Counted from the first letter of the stretch, positions 1 through 5,470 are shown. The stretch: DNA of 5,630 nucleotides from Nitrospirae bacterium RBG_16_43_11 (GCA_001805165.1 MHEI01000091.1:8739-14368); one strand, 5' to 3'. Numbers and translations: made by a program. Notes: generated by a model not told the origin, from the letters alone.

Positions 1-83
1 TAGTCATTCATAGAAAGGAGGGTTACCATTGTTTCCCTGATGTCTGCGTCATCATCTACGATGAGTATACGGTAGGATTTCAT
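1..83 (-). CDS. Response regulator, receiver domain (N-terminal 27 residues; cut by the left edge)
   Basis: Reading leftward from the ATG at 83, the frame is open to the edge. It begins MKSYRILIVDDDADIRETMV, which is beta-1 and the start of helix-1 of a CheY-like receiver. Asp10-Asp11-Asp12 contain the acidic pair that binds Mg2+ in such domains. The phosphoacceptor Asp and any output domain lie outside the window, so the kind of regulator (DNA-binding, NtrC-type or stand-alone) cannot be said. It is divergent from the Fis-family gene at 168 and shares its short intergenic region. No Shine-Dalgarno sequence precedes the ATG. The in-frame stop TAA at 95-93 leaves no earlier start, and a candidate -10 hexamer (95-90) would place the transcript start almost on the ATG. 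This may therefore be a leaderless mRNA, or the promoter guess may be wrong. The receiver identification is confident; everything beyond it is unknown. Confidence 0.8.
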   Translation of the reverse strand, partial: MKSYRILIVDDDADIRETMVTLLSMND

Positions 84-89
84 GACACT

Positions 90-118
90 ATCTTACAAAT
101 TATTGACACTGATGTCAA
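90..118 (-). promoter_or_regulatory. Candidate sigma-70-type promoter for the left-edge response regulator
   Basis: On the minus strand, a perfect TTGACA (118-113) is followed after 17 bases by TAAGAT (95-90), which matches the -10 consensus at four of six positions. The predicted transcript start is within a base or two of the ATG at 83. Its -35 hexamer is one arm of the palindrome at 103-118. This is a sequence match only. Confidence 0.4.
103..118. promoter_or_regulatory. Palindrome made of two opposed TTGACA hexamers; possible operator or shared -35 region
   Basis: TTGACA-CTGA-TGTCAA is a perfect inverted repeat with 6-base arms, midway between the divergent response regulator and fis-family starts. 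Each arm is also a consensus -35 hexamer, one for each direction. A regulator bound here would cover both -35 elements at once, so a single site could control both genes. That it is an operator is inference. Confidence 0.4.
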
Positions 119-130
119 CATTTACATAGT
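103..130 (+). promoter_or_regulatory. Candidate sigma-70-type promoter for fis-hup
   Basis: A perfect TTGACA (103-108) is followed after 16 bases by CATAGT (125-130), a four-of-six match to the -10 consensus. It lies about 40 bases upstream of the fis-family start in AT-rich DNA. The -10 is weak, so dependence on an activator is possible. Confidence 0.35.
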
Positions 131-167
131 TGCATATTTTTATCCGTTATGTTAAAAAGATGAGGAT

Positions 168-611
168 ATGGAAAATGATAGTATCATCATAGTTGGACGC
201 AGTAATGGTTTCTCCGAATTGAGAAAATCATGGGGAGAGAAAGGGATAGAAGTCACAGTCATTAAAGATGCATTTGAGGCTAAAAAGAGGATGGGAAAGA
301 TACCTTGCAGCTTAGTCGGACTTGACCCTGATACTTTTAATACCTTTGTCTCACAAAGCGCCCCGCCGGCTGTCTCGCTGAAGGACTACATAGAAAAAAG
401 ACTACATGATTTTATCAAGAGGTTCAAGTCGTCAGAAGGATCTAACCTCTATTATGCCCTTCTCCGGGAAATTGAAAAACCTCTTCTAACCATGGTGCTG
501 AAGGAGACAAAGGGGAATCAATTGGAGGCAGCACACATTCTTGGATTAAATAGAAACACCCTCAGAAAAAAGATCAAAGAGTTAAATATATCCCTTGACA
601 ACCTTAAATAA
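168..611 (+). CDS. Fis-family nucleoid/transcription regulator with a receiver-like N-terminal extension
   Basis: Residues 71-141 line up along nearly the whole of E. coli Fis, from the dimerising helices (LKDYIEKRLHDFIKRF) through LREIEKPLLTMVLKETKGNQ to the helix-turn-helix (about 117-136, ending LNRNTLRKKIKEL). This indicates a dimeric DNA-binding and DNA-bending protein. E. coli Fis is about 98 residues; here there are 147, and the first 60 or so do not come from Fis. They read as beta-alpha-beta-alpha-beta (IIIVG, FSELRKSW, EVTVIKD, FEAKKRM, CSLVGLDP), like the first half of a receiver domain, with Asp53 where a phosphoacceptor might lie. The acidic pair at the end of strand 1 is replaced by Gly10-Arg11, and the second half of the fold is absent. 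ATG 168 is the only usable start in frame after the stop at 153-155, but its GAGG (162-165) is only 2 bases away, so initiation may be weak. hup follows after 44 bases, probably in the same transcript. Confidence 0.85.
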   Translation: MENDSIIIVGRSNGFSELRKSWGEKGIEVTVIKDAFEAKKRMGKIPCSLVGLDPDTFNTFVSQSAPPAVSLKDYIEKRLHDFIKRFKSSEGSNLYYALLREIEKPLLTMVLKETKGNQLEAAHILGLNRNTLRKKIKELNISLDNLK

Positions 612-655
612 AGTTTGCTAATCTGTCTCCTGTTTTCATCCACCGGAGGCCCTCA

Positions 656-928
656 ATGACAAAAGCTGAACTAATAGACAAAATTGCCATTTCCGCAGGA
701 ATCAGCAGGACAGCAGCAGGGAACGCACTTAATTCCACACTCGACAATATAACCAAAACCCTTCAGAAGGGGCAAAAGGTCACATTAATAGGATTTGGCA
801 CATTCTCAGTACAGCACAGGAAGGCACGCACCGGCAGGAATCCAAAGACTGGTGAAGAGATCAAGATACAGGCAAGCAAATTACCGAAGTTTACATCCGG
901 CACCGCACTCAAAAATTCCCTTAAATAG
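656..928 (+). CDS. hup: HU-family nucleoid DNA-binding protein
   Basis: This is a complete 90-residue HU/IHF-family protein, the usual length. Residues 1-45 form the helical dimerisation part (MTKAELIDKIAISAGISRTA...). The family signature GFGTF (46-50) leads into the basic beta-arm KARTGRNPKTGEEIKI, where Arg61-Asn62-Pro63 is the tip that intercalates into the minor groove. HU dimers bind and bend DNA without strong sequence preference and compact the nucleoid. The protein reads more like HU than IHF, but the family cannot be split safely by eye. GGAGG at 645-649 lies 6 bases from the ATG, a strong ribosome-binding site. The gene is 44 bases downstream of the fis-family gene, with no visible terminator between, so they probably form an operon of two chromosome-architecture genes. 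Its TAG stop lies inside the left end of the large palindrome at 925-1054. Confidence 0.93.
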   Translation: MTKAELIDKIAISAGISRTAAGNALNSTLDNITKTLQKGQKVTLIGFGTFSVQHRKARTGRNPKTGEEIKIQASKLPKFTSGTALKNSLK

Positions 929-1054
929 ATAACGCTCAAAAGTACCCAAATGCAAGGAAGGACTTTGGATTTGATCTGAGGCGTACTTCCTGTACGTTGA
1001 AGATCAAATCCGAAGTCCTGACGCCGCAGTTGGGTGCTTTTCAGCGTTATCTAT
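925..1054. repeat. Large imperfect palindromic element, copy 1, between convergent genes
   Basis: The outer arms ATAGATAACGCT (925-936) and AGCGTTATCTAT (1043-1054) are perfectly complementary over 12 bases. They are followed inward by AAAAG/CTTTT and ACCCA/TGGGT, then a small asymmetric internal loop (954-958 against 1020-1025). The inner stem pairs 959-977 with 1001-1019, 19 pairs of which one is T-G. The centre (978-1000) holds a small hairpin, CGTAC-TTCCT-GTACG. A second copy in the same orientation lies at 5471-5630. The conserved blocks include GCAAGGAAGGACTT, TGAGGCGTACTT, GTACGTTGAAG and AAGTCCTGACGCCGCA. The transcript from either side would form a very long hairpin, so a bidirectional terminator or RNA-stabilising role is plausible, although no strong T-run follows either arm. 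It could equally be a non-autonomous mobile or REP-like element. The stop codons of hup and of the zinc-ribbon gene lie in its two ends. Confidence 0.92.
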
Positions 1055-1236
1055 TCGAGGTCCAGAACGGCATTGCAACTCATGCATAGATAACCCTCTC
1101 CGTCAGCCATACGGCAAGACTCGGAAAGATATCTTATCTCGTATACCATTCCGCATTTGTTGCATGTAATCTGATGCTTTAAAGAAGAACCAGGATTTTC
1201 AAACTCTGTACTATCTGTCTTATCATTATCTGACAC
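1051..1236 (-). CDS. Small zinc-ribbon protein, function unknown
   Basis: This is a 61-residue protein with a polar, acidic first 20 residues followed by a four-cysteine zinc ribbon: Cys25-x2-Cys28 and Cys51-x2-Cys54, with an extra Cys41 between the pairs. No signal peptide or membrane segment is visible. The start is GTG at 1236-1234, with GGAGG (1246-1242) 5 bases upstream. An ATG two bases earlier (1238) is out of frame and would give only 19 codons, so it is probably not the start, though it might dampen initiation. The gene lies 84 bases downstream of ilvD on the same strand and may be read from the ilvD promoter. Its TAG stop is in the right end of the 925-1054 palindrome. Similar short ribbons occur in many regulators and metal-handling proteins; I do not recognise a named family and assign no function. 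Confidence 0.7.
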   Translation of the reverse strand: MSDNDKTDSTEFENPGSSLKHQITCNKCGMVYEIRYLSESCRMADGEGYLCMSCNAVLDLE

Positions 1237-1286
1237 ATTATCCTCCGTTTCACCCGAGAATCTACCAACTCATATCCGTTGCTTTG

Positions 1287-1318
1287 TACTCATTGCTCAT
1301 TGCTCGATACTCATTGCT
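1287..1318. repeat. Short direct repeats between ilvD and the zinc-ribbon gene
   Basis: TACTCATTGCT occurs at 1287-1297 and again at 1308-1318, with a further CATTGCT at 1298-1304 between them. The cluster starts just past the ilvD stop codon in an otherwise featureless 84-base gap. It looks like slippage-prone simple sequence. No hairpin is formed and no function is apparent. Confidence 0.6.
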
Positions 1319-1320
1319 TC

Positions 1321-2985
1321 CTACACCAGCACTGCTCCCCTGCTTCCCGATGTAACCATCCTTGTATATCTGGCCAGCCAGCCCTTTTTGACCTTTGGTT
1401 CAGGATGCTTCCACATTGCCTTTCGTCCGGCTAACTCATCTTCACTTATCTTTACATCAAGCGTTCTCTTATTGATGTCAATACTGATAATATCCCCATC
1501 CTTTATCAGCGCAATCGGCCCTCCCTCTGCCGCCTCCGGTGAAACATGGCCAATACAGGCTCCGCGGGTGCCGCCTGAAAATCTGCCGTCTGTAATCAGC
1601 GCCACCTTATCACCGAGTCCCATGCCCATGATATTTGCAGTCGGTGAGAGCATCTCCTGCATACCCGGTCCTCCCTTCGGCCCCTCATAACGGATGACGA
1701 CCACATGACCCTGTTTAACCTTCCCGCCAAGTATCCCGGCACATGCATCTTCCTGAGATTCAAAGACAATAGCAGGCCCTTCATGCCTTAACATGACAGG
1801 GGCTACCCCTGCTGTCTTCACAACCGCTCCTTCAGGTGCAAGGTTTCCGAACAATATAGCAAGTCCGCCGTCCTTGCTATAAGCATTTTCTACCGGCCTT
1901 ATTACCTCTTTGTCTCTCAATACAACATCCTTAATATTTTCACCTATGCTCTTCATGGTGACACTCTTCTGTTTCAGATCTAACACTCCCTCTATCCTGC
2001 TCAACTCTTTCAGGATGGCGCTTACCCCCCCTGCATTATGCACATCCTCCATATGCCACTGAGATGAAGGACTTACCCTGCATATGTTAGGTACACGCCT
2101 GGAGAGATCATTTATCCTCCTGAGGTCATAATTAATACCCGCTTCATAAGCAATCGCCAATGTATGGAGGATAGTATTCGTCGAACCGCCCATCGCCATG
2201 TCCAGTGCAAATGCATTATCAATTGCCGCTTCAGTAACAATATCCAGCGGTTTAAGGTCAGCCCGTATCAGCTCCAGTATCTGCCTTGAAGCACGGCGTA
2301 TAAGCTCTTCCCGTTCGCCGGATGTTGCAAGTGCAGTCCCATTACCCGGCAGGGCTATTCCAAGCGCTTCCATAAGACAATTCATCGAATTAGCCGTAAA
2401 AAGTCCCGAGCATGACCCGCATGTGGGACAACCGTGGTCTTCGATATCCTTTAACTGAGTCTCTGTTATCCTTCCTGCCCTGAACTCTCCAACACCTTCA
2501 AAAACGGATATGAGATCAACCACCTTCCCGCTGGAAGTCCTTCCCGCAGCCATTGGACCACCGCTCACAAATATTGTGGGGATATTCACCCTCATAGCCC
2601 CCATTATCATTCCCGGTACAATCTTGTCACAATTCGGTATGCAGACAAGGCCGTCAAACATGTGCGCCTGCGCCATCGTCTCCACAGAGTCCGCTATAAG
2701 CTCCCGGCTTGGAAGAGAGTACAGCATCCCCTTATGTCCCATTGCAATCCCGTCGTCTACCCCTATGGTATTGAATTCAAACGGGACACCTCCTGCCTTC
2801 CTTATCTCTTCTTTAACGATCCTGCCGAACTCCTGCAGATGGACATGACCAGGGATAATGTCAATGTATGAGTTGACTACTCCAATGAACGGCTTATCGA
2901 AATCCTCATCCTTAAGGCCGCATGCCTTCAACAGACTCCTGTGCGGCGCCCTTTCAAAACCCTTTTTTATTGTATCACTACGCAT
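1321..2985 (-). CDS. ilvD: Dihydroxy-acid dehydratase
   Basis: The enzyme removes water from 2,3-dihydroxy-isovalerate and 2,3-dihydroxy-3-methylvalerate to give the keto acids of valine/leucine and isoleucine synthesis; it is cytosolic and uses an Fe-S cluster. The 554 residues are the normal length of the shorter bacterial form and align throughout with E. coli IlvD. Visible motifs are DDGIAMGH (77-84), CIPNCDK with Cys119 and Lys121, CPTCGSCSG with Cys192, GGSTNT (266-271), YEGPKGGPGMQEM (433-445) and DGRFSGGTRG (466-475), the last holding the presumed catalytic Ser470. Plant-type [2Fe-2S] dehydratases have a third cysteine in the N-terminal P-C-N motif; here Pro45 is followed by Gly46 and His47, as in the oxygen-sensitive E. 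coli enzyme. The start at 2985 follows an in-frame stop; the nearest purine-rich sequence, AAAGGGG (3007-3001), is a rather distant 15 bases away. No other ilv or leu gene is in the window, so it seems to be a lone ilvD. Confidence 0.97.
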   Translation of the reverse strand: MRSDTIKKGFERAPHRSLLKACGLKDEDFDKPFIGVVNSYIDIIPGHVHLQEFGRIVKEEIRKAGGVPFEFNTIGVDDGIAMGHKGMLYSLPSRELIADSVETMAQAHMFDGLVCIPNCDKIVPGMIMGAMRVNIPTIFVSGGPMAAGRTSSGKVVDLISVFEGVGEFRAGRITETQLKDIEDHGCPTCGSCSGLFTANSMNCLMEALGIALPGNGTALATSGEREELIRRASRQILELIRADLKPLDIVTEAAIDNAFALDMAMGGSTNTILHTLAIAYEAGINYDLRRINDLSRRVPNICRVSPSSQWHMEDVHNAGGVSAILKELSRIEGVLDLKQKSVTMKSIGENIKDVVLRDKEVIRPVENAYSKDGGLAILFGNLAPEGAVVKTAGVAPVMLRHEGPAIVFESQEDACAGILGGKVKQGHVVVIRYEGPKGGPGMQEMLSPTANIMGMGLGDKVALITDGRFSGGTRGACIGHVSPEAAEGGPIALIKDGDIISIDINKRTLDVKISEDELAGRKAMWKHPEPKVKKGWLARYTRMVTSGSRGAVLV

Positions 2986-3022
2986 AGTATTTATTCTTTA
3001 CCCCTTTCTGAAACATCGGTAT

Positions 3023-3039
3023 GGCGGGCATTGCCCACC
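3023..3039 (-). promoter_or_regulatory. GC-rich hairpin in the ilvD leader
   Basis: In the minus-strand transcript, GGTGGG (3039-3034) can pair with CCCGCC (3028-3023) around the loop CAATG, a six-pair stem with one G-U. It lies between the predicted promoter and the ilvD start. No T-run follows, so it is not a classical attenuator. It could affect mRNA stability or be a protein-binding site; its role is unknown. Confidence 0.35.
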
Positions 3040-3055
3040 TGCTAATTTTCACAAT

Positions 3056-3085
3056 ATTATAACATCGTATCAGTTATCCGGTAAA
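3056..3085 (-). promoter_or_regulatory. Candidate extended -10 promoter for ilvD
   Basis: On the minus strand, TGTTATAAT (3064-3056) is a perfect -10 hexamer preceded by the TGn extension. TTTACC (3085-3080), a four-of-six -35 match, lies 18 bases upstream. The predicted transcript start near 3049 gives a leader of about 63 bases before the ATG at 2985. Confidence 0.6.
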
Positions 3086-3123
3086 GAGTTAATTACCTGA
3101 TCAAAATTCGTGCATCAAAGAGT

Positions 3124-3153
3124 TTGACATGGAGTAATCCCGGGGACTAAAAT
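3124..3153 (+). promoter_or_regulatory. Strong candidate sigma-70-type promoter for the ferritin-like/receiver gene
   Basis: A perfect TTGACA (3124-3129) is followed after 18 bases by TAAAAT (3148-3153), one mismatch from consensus. A second TAAAAT overlaps at 3153-3158 but is too far from the -35. Transcription would start near 3160, giving a leader of about 98 bases that contains a short ORF. It is divergent from the ilvD promoter, and the two -35 regions are about 40 bases apart. Confidence 0.6.
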
Positions 3154-3159
3154 AAAATA

Positions 3160-3261
3160 ATGAGGATACTAATGTCCTGTTTACCGGATATCATGTATAT
3201 TGCAATGAAACAGAAAAACATGGCCTGCCTGAAATCTCTTAAGGAGGGGAGGATCATATGA
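3160..3261 (+). CDS. Possible 33-codon leader ORF coupled to the ferritin-like/receiver gene
   Basis: The frame from ATG 3160 reads MRILMSCLPDIMYIAMKQKN, then 13 more residues ending KEGRII. It stops at TGA 3259-3261, which overlaps the next gene's ATG (3258-3260) as ATGA, the classic translational-coupling arrangement. The strong ribosome-binding site of the downstream gene (3241-3252) is inside its last codons. ATG 3160 lies almost at the predicted transcript start; ATG 3172 has a better site, GAGGAT (3162-3167), and would give 29 residues. The peptide is rich in Met and contains two Cys. It has no recognisable domain. It could be a regulatory leader peptide or a chance open frame; without homologues I cannot decide. 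Confidence 0.35.
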   Translation: MRILMSCLPDIMYIAMKQKNMACLKSLKEGRII

Positions 3262-4118
3262 AATCAATTATAGATTGGCTTATCAGTGTTGAAGAGATGT
3301 CTTATACAACATATGAGAAGGCAGCAGGTTATTTCCATAACGATAAGGAATTCAGTGCACTTCTAATACAGCTTATGAAAGATGAAAAGACACATCATGA
3401 TATTTTAACAAGGGCCGCTGCAGGAATCATGGGAAGAACTGAATTACAGCCGATTATGATTAAATTACCTGATGATACAAGGCTGCAAATAGAGAAATAT
3501 TTTTTATCAGTGGATAAGAAGATAGAAACCGGAAGCCTTACAAATGAGGATATGTTGGATTTCATAGTCTCCATTGAATTTTCAGAATTGAATGACATTT
3601 TTTCTTATATAGTAAATACCATAAGACATTATTACAGTGAGATAATCCCTTTGGCTGCCGGTATGCATCAACATACGAGGCAGGTAGAAAGATACATAGA
3701 ATCCCATCCGGAGTCAAGGAAGTATCTTGAACGTATAAAATATATACCTAATCTGTGGGAAGAAAATATCCTTGTCGTTGAGGATGAACCTGACATATCT
3801 AACCTGCTCCAGGCAATACTGAATAAGGAAGGTACAGTTGAAACTGCAGCAAATGGAAGGGAAGCCCTGCAGAAAGTCCAGGGAAAATATTATGCCGCAA
3901 TTGTAAGTGATGTTAATATGCCGGTCATGAATGGGATAGATTTTTATAAAAAAGCAATAGAGCTTTATCCGACCATCAAAAAACGCTTTTTATTCTTTAC
4001 AGGAGCTTTTGATTATAAAATCATATCTTATCTGAATCAGAATAACCTTCGTTATCTTCTAAAGCCATCGCCTGTGAAAGATATAAAGGATGCAGTGAGT
4101 AAGATACTGGCATTATAA
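3258..4118 (+). CDS. Ferritin-like (rubrerythrin-type) domain fused to a C-terminal receiver domain
   Basis: The 286-residue protein has two parts. Residues about 1-150 form four predicted helices with the spacing of a rubrerythrin-type diiron bundle: Glu13 in helix A, the E-x-x-H pair Glu43/His46 in helix B, and Glu107 and Glu110 in helix C. In helix D the expected E-x-x-H is replaced by His137-Gln-His139, so the metal site may differ or be partial. Residues about 170-286 are a full receiver domain: acidic pair Glu175/Asp176, phosphoacceptor Asp218 in VSDVNMP, Thr248 and Lys269 before Pro270. There is no DNA-binding or enzymatic output domain, signal peptide or membrane segment. The usual order is reversed, with the receiver last. 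A cytoplasmic protein in which phosphorylation and an iron or oxygen/peroxide-sensing bundle influence each other is an inference. The start is fixed by AAGGAGGGGAGG (3241-3252), two overlapping strong ribosome-binding sites. dinB converges on it. Confidence 0.82.
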   Translation: MKSIIDWLISVEEMSYTTYEKAAGYFHNDKEFSALLIQLMKDEKTHHDILTRAAAGIMGRTELQPIMIKLPDDTRLQIEKYFLSVDKKIETGSLTNEDMLDFIVSIEFSELNDIFSYIVNTIRHYYSEIIPLAAGMHQHTRQVERYIESHPESRKYLERIKYIPNLWEENILVVEDEPDISNLLQAILNKEGTVETAANGREALQKVQGKYYAAIVSDVNMPVMNGIDFYKKAIELYPTIKKRFLFFTGAFDYKIISYLNQNNLRYLLKPSPVKDIKDAVSKILAL

Positions 4119-4130
4119 CCTCTCACCCTG

Positions 4131-4151
4131 TCTTTGTCCGGATAACAAAGA
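4131..4151. terminator. Weak hairpin between convergent genes; possible bidirectional terminator
   Basis: TCTTTGT (4131-4137) and ACAAAGA (4145-4151) are perfect 7-base inverted arms around the loop CCGGATA, within the 41-base gap between the receiver-fusion gene and dinB. The stem is AT-rich and no T-run follows on either strand, so intrinsic termination would be weak. The location is its main support. Confidence 0.3.
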
Positions 4152-4159
4152 TGTCAAGA

Positions 4160-5461
4160 TTATACCTTCGCATTCAACACAGGCAACCCAAGCCTCTGCC
4201 TCCTGTTCTCACCTCTGAACAGTTCTTCTTTCCTGACAGGTGTATCTCCCCTGTCCCCTTCATGCTGTGCCTGGAGTTTTGCCGGAAGGCTTGAGGCATG
4301 CTGAACTGTGTGCTTGCCGAATCTCTCAGAGAGTTCATCTACGGCGCTGTATACCCTCGCCATCTTCTCTATCCCCGGTACATCGTCAAAGATGGTGTAC
4401 TGTACATCCATCTCAGGCTGCAGGCCGGCCAGCACTACACCTGTCAGACGGTAAAGTGTGTCATGTTTATATACCTCACGGAACCCCTCTTTGAGCGACT
4501 CCATAATCTCCACAGGATAGGCTGTGGTGCGGGTGAGCTTCAACTCAACCCCTGTATCCCTGAAATCCTGTCCCCTTAAAAAGATAATGAGCCTTGACGC
4601 CGCGAGGTTATAACGCCTTGCCTTGATACAGGCATTCTCAAGATTCTTGGACAACTGGGCAAAGATAAAGGTCTCATCCCTTGATGGAGGGGTAAATGTC
4701 CTTGTCTTGCTGATTGATTTATAACCGCTCTTTGACTCCCGTGTAACAGGATAGACACTCCTGCCATTTAGCTCATGCCATATCTCCTGATATGGTTTCG
4801 AAAGATATGCCTTTATAAACTCCTCTTTGCTTCCGGCAAATTCAAGGGCTGTTGTTATACTGAACTTCCTTAGGAACGCAGAGGTGTTTGGCCCTATCCC
4901 CCATACCTTCTCCACCGGCAGATTTGCAAGGTATATATGTATATCCCTCCCTGGAATTATCGTAAGCCCGCATGGTTTCTTGTGCTTTGAGGCAACCTTG
5001 GCAAGGACTTTAGTCAGGCTTACACCTATGGAGGCGCTTATCCCCAATTCCTTTGCCACCGTCTCCTGAACCCGTTGGGCAATATCTGAGTAAGGGCCGT
5101 GGAAGCTCCTTCTGAGACCGGTCAGATCAACAAATGCCTCATCTATGGAATACTCCTCCACATCAGGTGAAAAACGCCGTAGTATCTCAAACATCCTTAT
5201 GGAAAACAGGCTGTAAGTCTCATAATCAGATGGAAGGAGGACAACATCAGGACAGACCTTCTTTGCCTCAAACAGCCGCATCCCCCGCTCTACTCCTTTA
5301 GCCTTTGCCTCATAGCTTGCCGCAGCAACTATACCTCGCTCTTTTCCTGTTATGACAGGTCTACCCTTTAACTCAGGATGTATCGCCTGCTCGCATGATG
5401 CAAAAAACGCATCAGCATCAATATGCATTATGGCACGGGGCCATGAGTGAATCGTAATCAT
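4160..5461 (-). CDS. dinB: DNA polymerase IV, Y-family translesion polymerase
   Basis: The enzyme copies past damaged template bases at low fidelity and without proofreading. The 433 residues align with bacterial DinB. Palm and finger residues are MHIDADAFFAS (12-22; catalytic Asp15, steric-gate Phe20), AASYEAKAKGV (47-57) and YSIDEAF (104-110; Asp107 and Glu108). The thumb has a helix-hairpin-helix at about 181-209 (LPVEKVWGIGP). The little finger runs from about 240 to 350. QYTIFDD (354-360) fits the Q-x-x-I/L-F beta-clamp-binding motif. E. coli DinB is 351 residues; here about 70 more follow, including ERFGKHTV (379-386), typical of many longer bacterial DinBs, and a C-terminal QRLGLP (422-427) that resembles a second clamp motif. 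GAGGA (5470-5466) lies 4 bases before the ATG. No LexA-like box is visible upstream: that DNA is the second palindromic element. The promoter must lie in the element or beyond the window. Confidence 0.95.
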   Translation of the reverse strand: MITIHSWPRAIMHIDADAFFASCEQAIHPELKGRPVITGKERGIVAAASYEAKAKGVERGMRLFEAKKVCPDVVLLPSDYETYSLFSIRMFEILRRFSPDVEEYSIDEAFVDLTGLRRSFHGPYSDIAQRVQETVAKELGISASIGVSLTKVLAKVASKHKKPCGLTIIPGRDIHIYLANLPVEKVWGIGPNTSAFLRKFSITTALEFAGSKEEFIKAYLSKPYQEIWHELNGRSVYPVTRESKSGYKSISKTRTFTPPSRDETFIFAQLSKNLENACIKARRYNLAASRLIIFLRGQDFRDTGVELKLTRTTAYPVEIMESLKEGFREVYKHDTLYRLTGVVLAGLQPEMDVQYTIFDDVPGIEKMARVYSAVDELSERFGKHTVQHASSLPAKLQAQHEGDRGDTPVRKEELFRGENRRQRLGLPVLNAKV

Positions 5462-5470
5462 ATCATCCTC

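Noticed and set aside
925..1054. Palindrome as CRISPR repeats or a tRNA-like gene
   Set aside because: There is a single unit here, not a regularly spaced array, and no tRNA arms or anticodon loop can be drawn.
1388..1690. Plus-strand open frame of 100 codons
   Set aside because: It lies wholly antisense to ilvD, which is certain, and has no ribosome-binding site or domain. The other frames inside ilvD (1596-1784, 2198-2458, 2510-2848, 2662-2871) are shadows for the same reason.
2984..3034. 17-codon minus-strand ORF (ATG 3032) running across the ilvD start as a possible attenuator peptide
   Set aside because: It begins inside the leader hairpin, has no ribosome-binding site, and is not rich in Ile, Val or Leu; no terminator/antiterminator pair is visible.
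2858..3100. Plus-strand open frame across the ilvD start and promoter
   Set aside because: Half of it is antisense to ilvD and half covers the ilvD leader and promoter; its composition and end give no sign of a protein.
3395..3598. Minus-strand open frame of 67 codons
   Set aside because: It is antisense to the ferritin-like domain, whose conserved residues show the plus strand is coding.
4240..5069. Several open frames within dinB on both strands
   Set aside because: All overlap well-conserved dinB segments and show no domain or ribosome-binding site.
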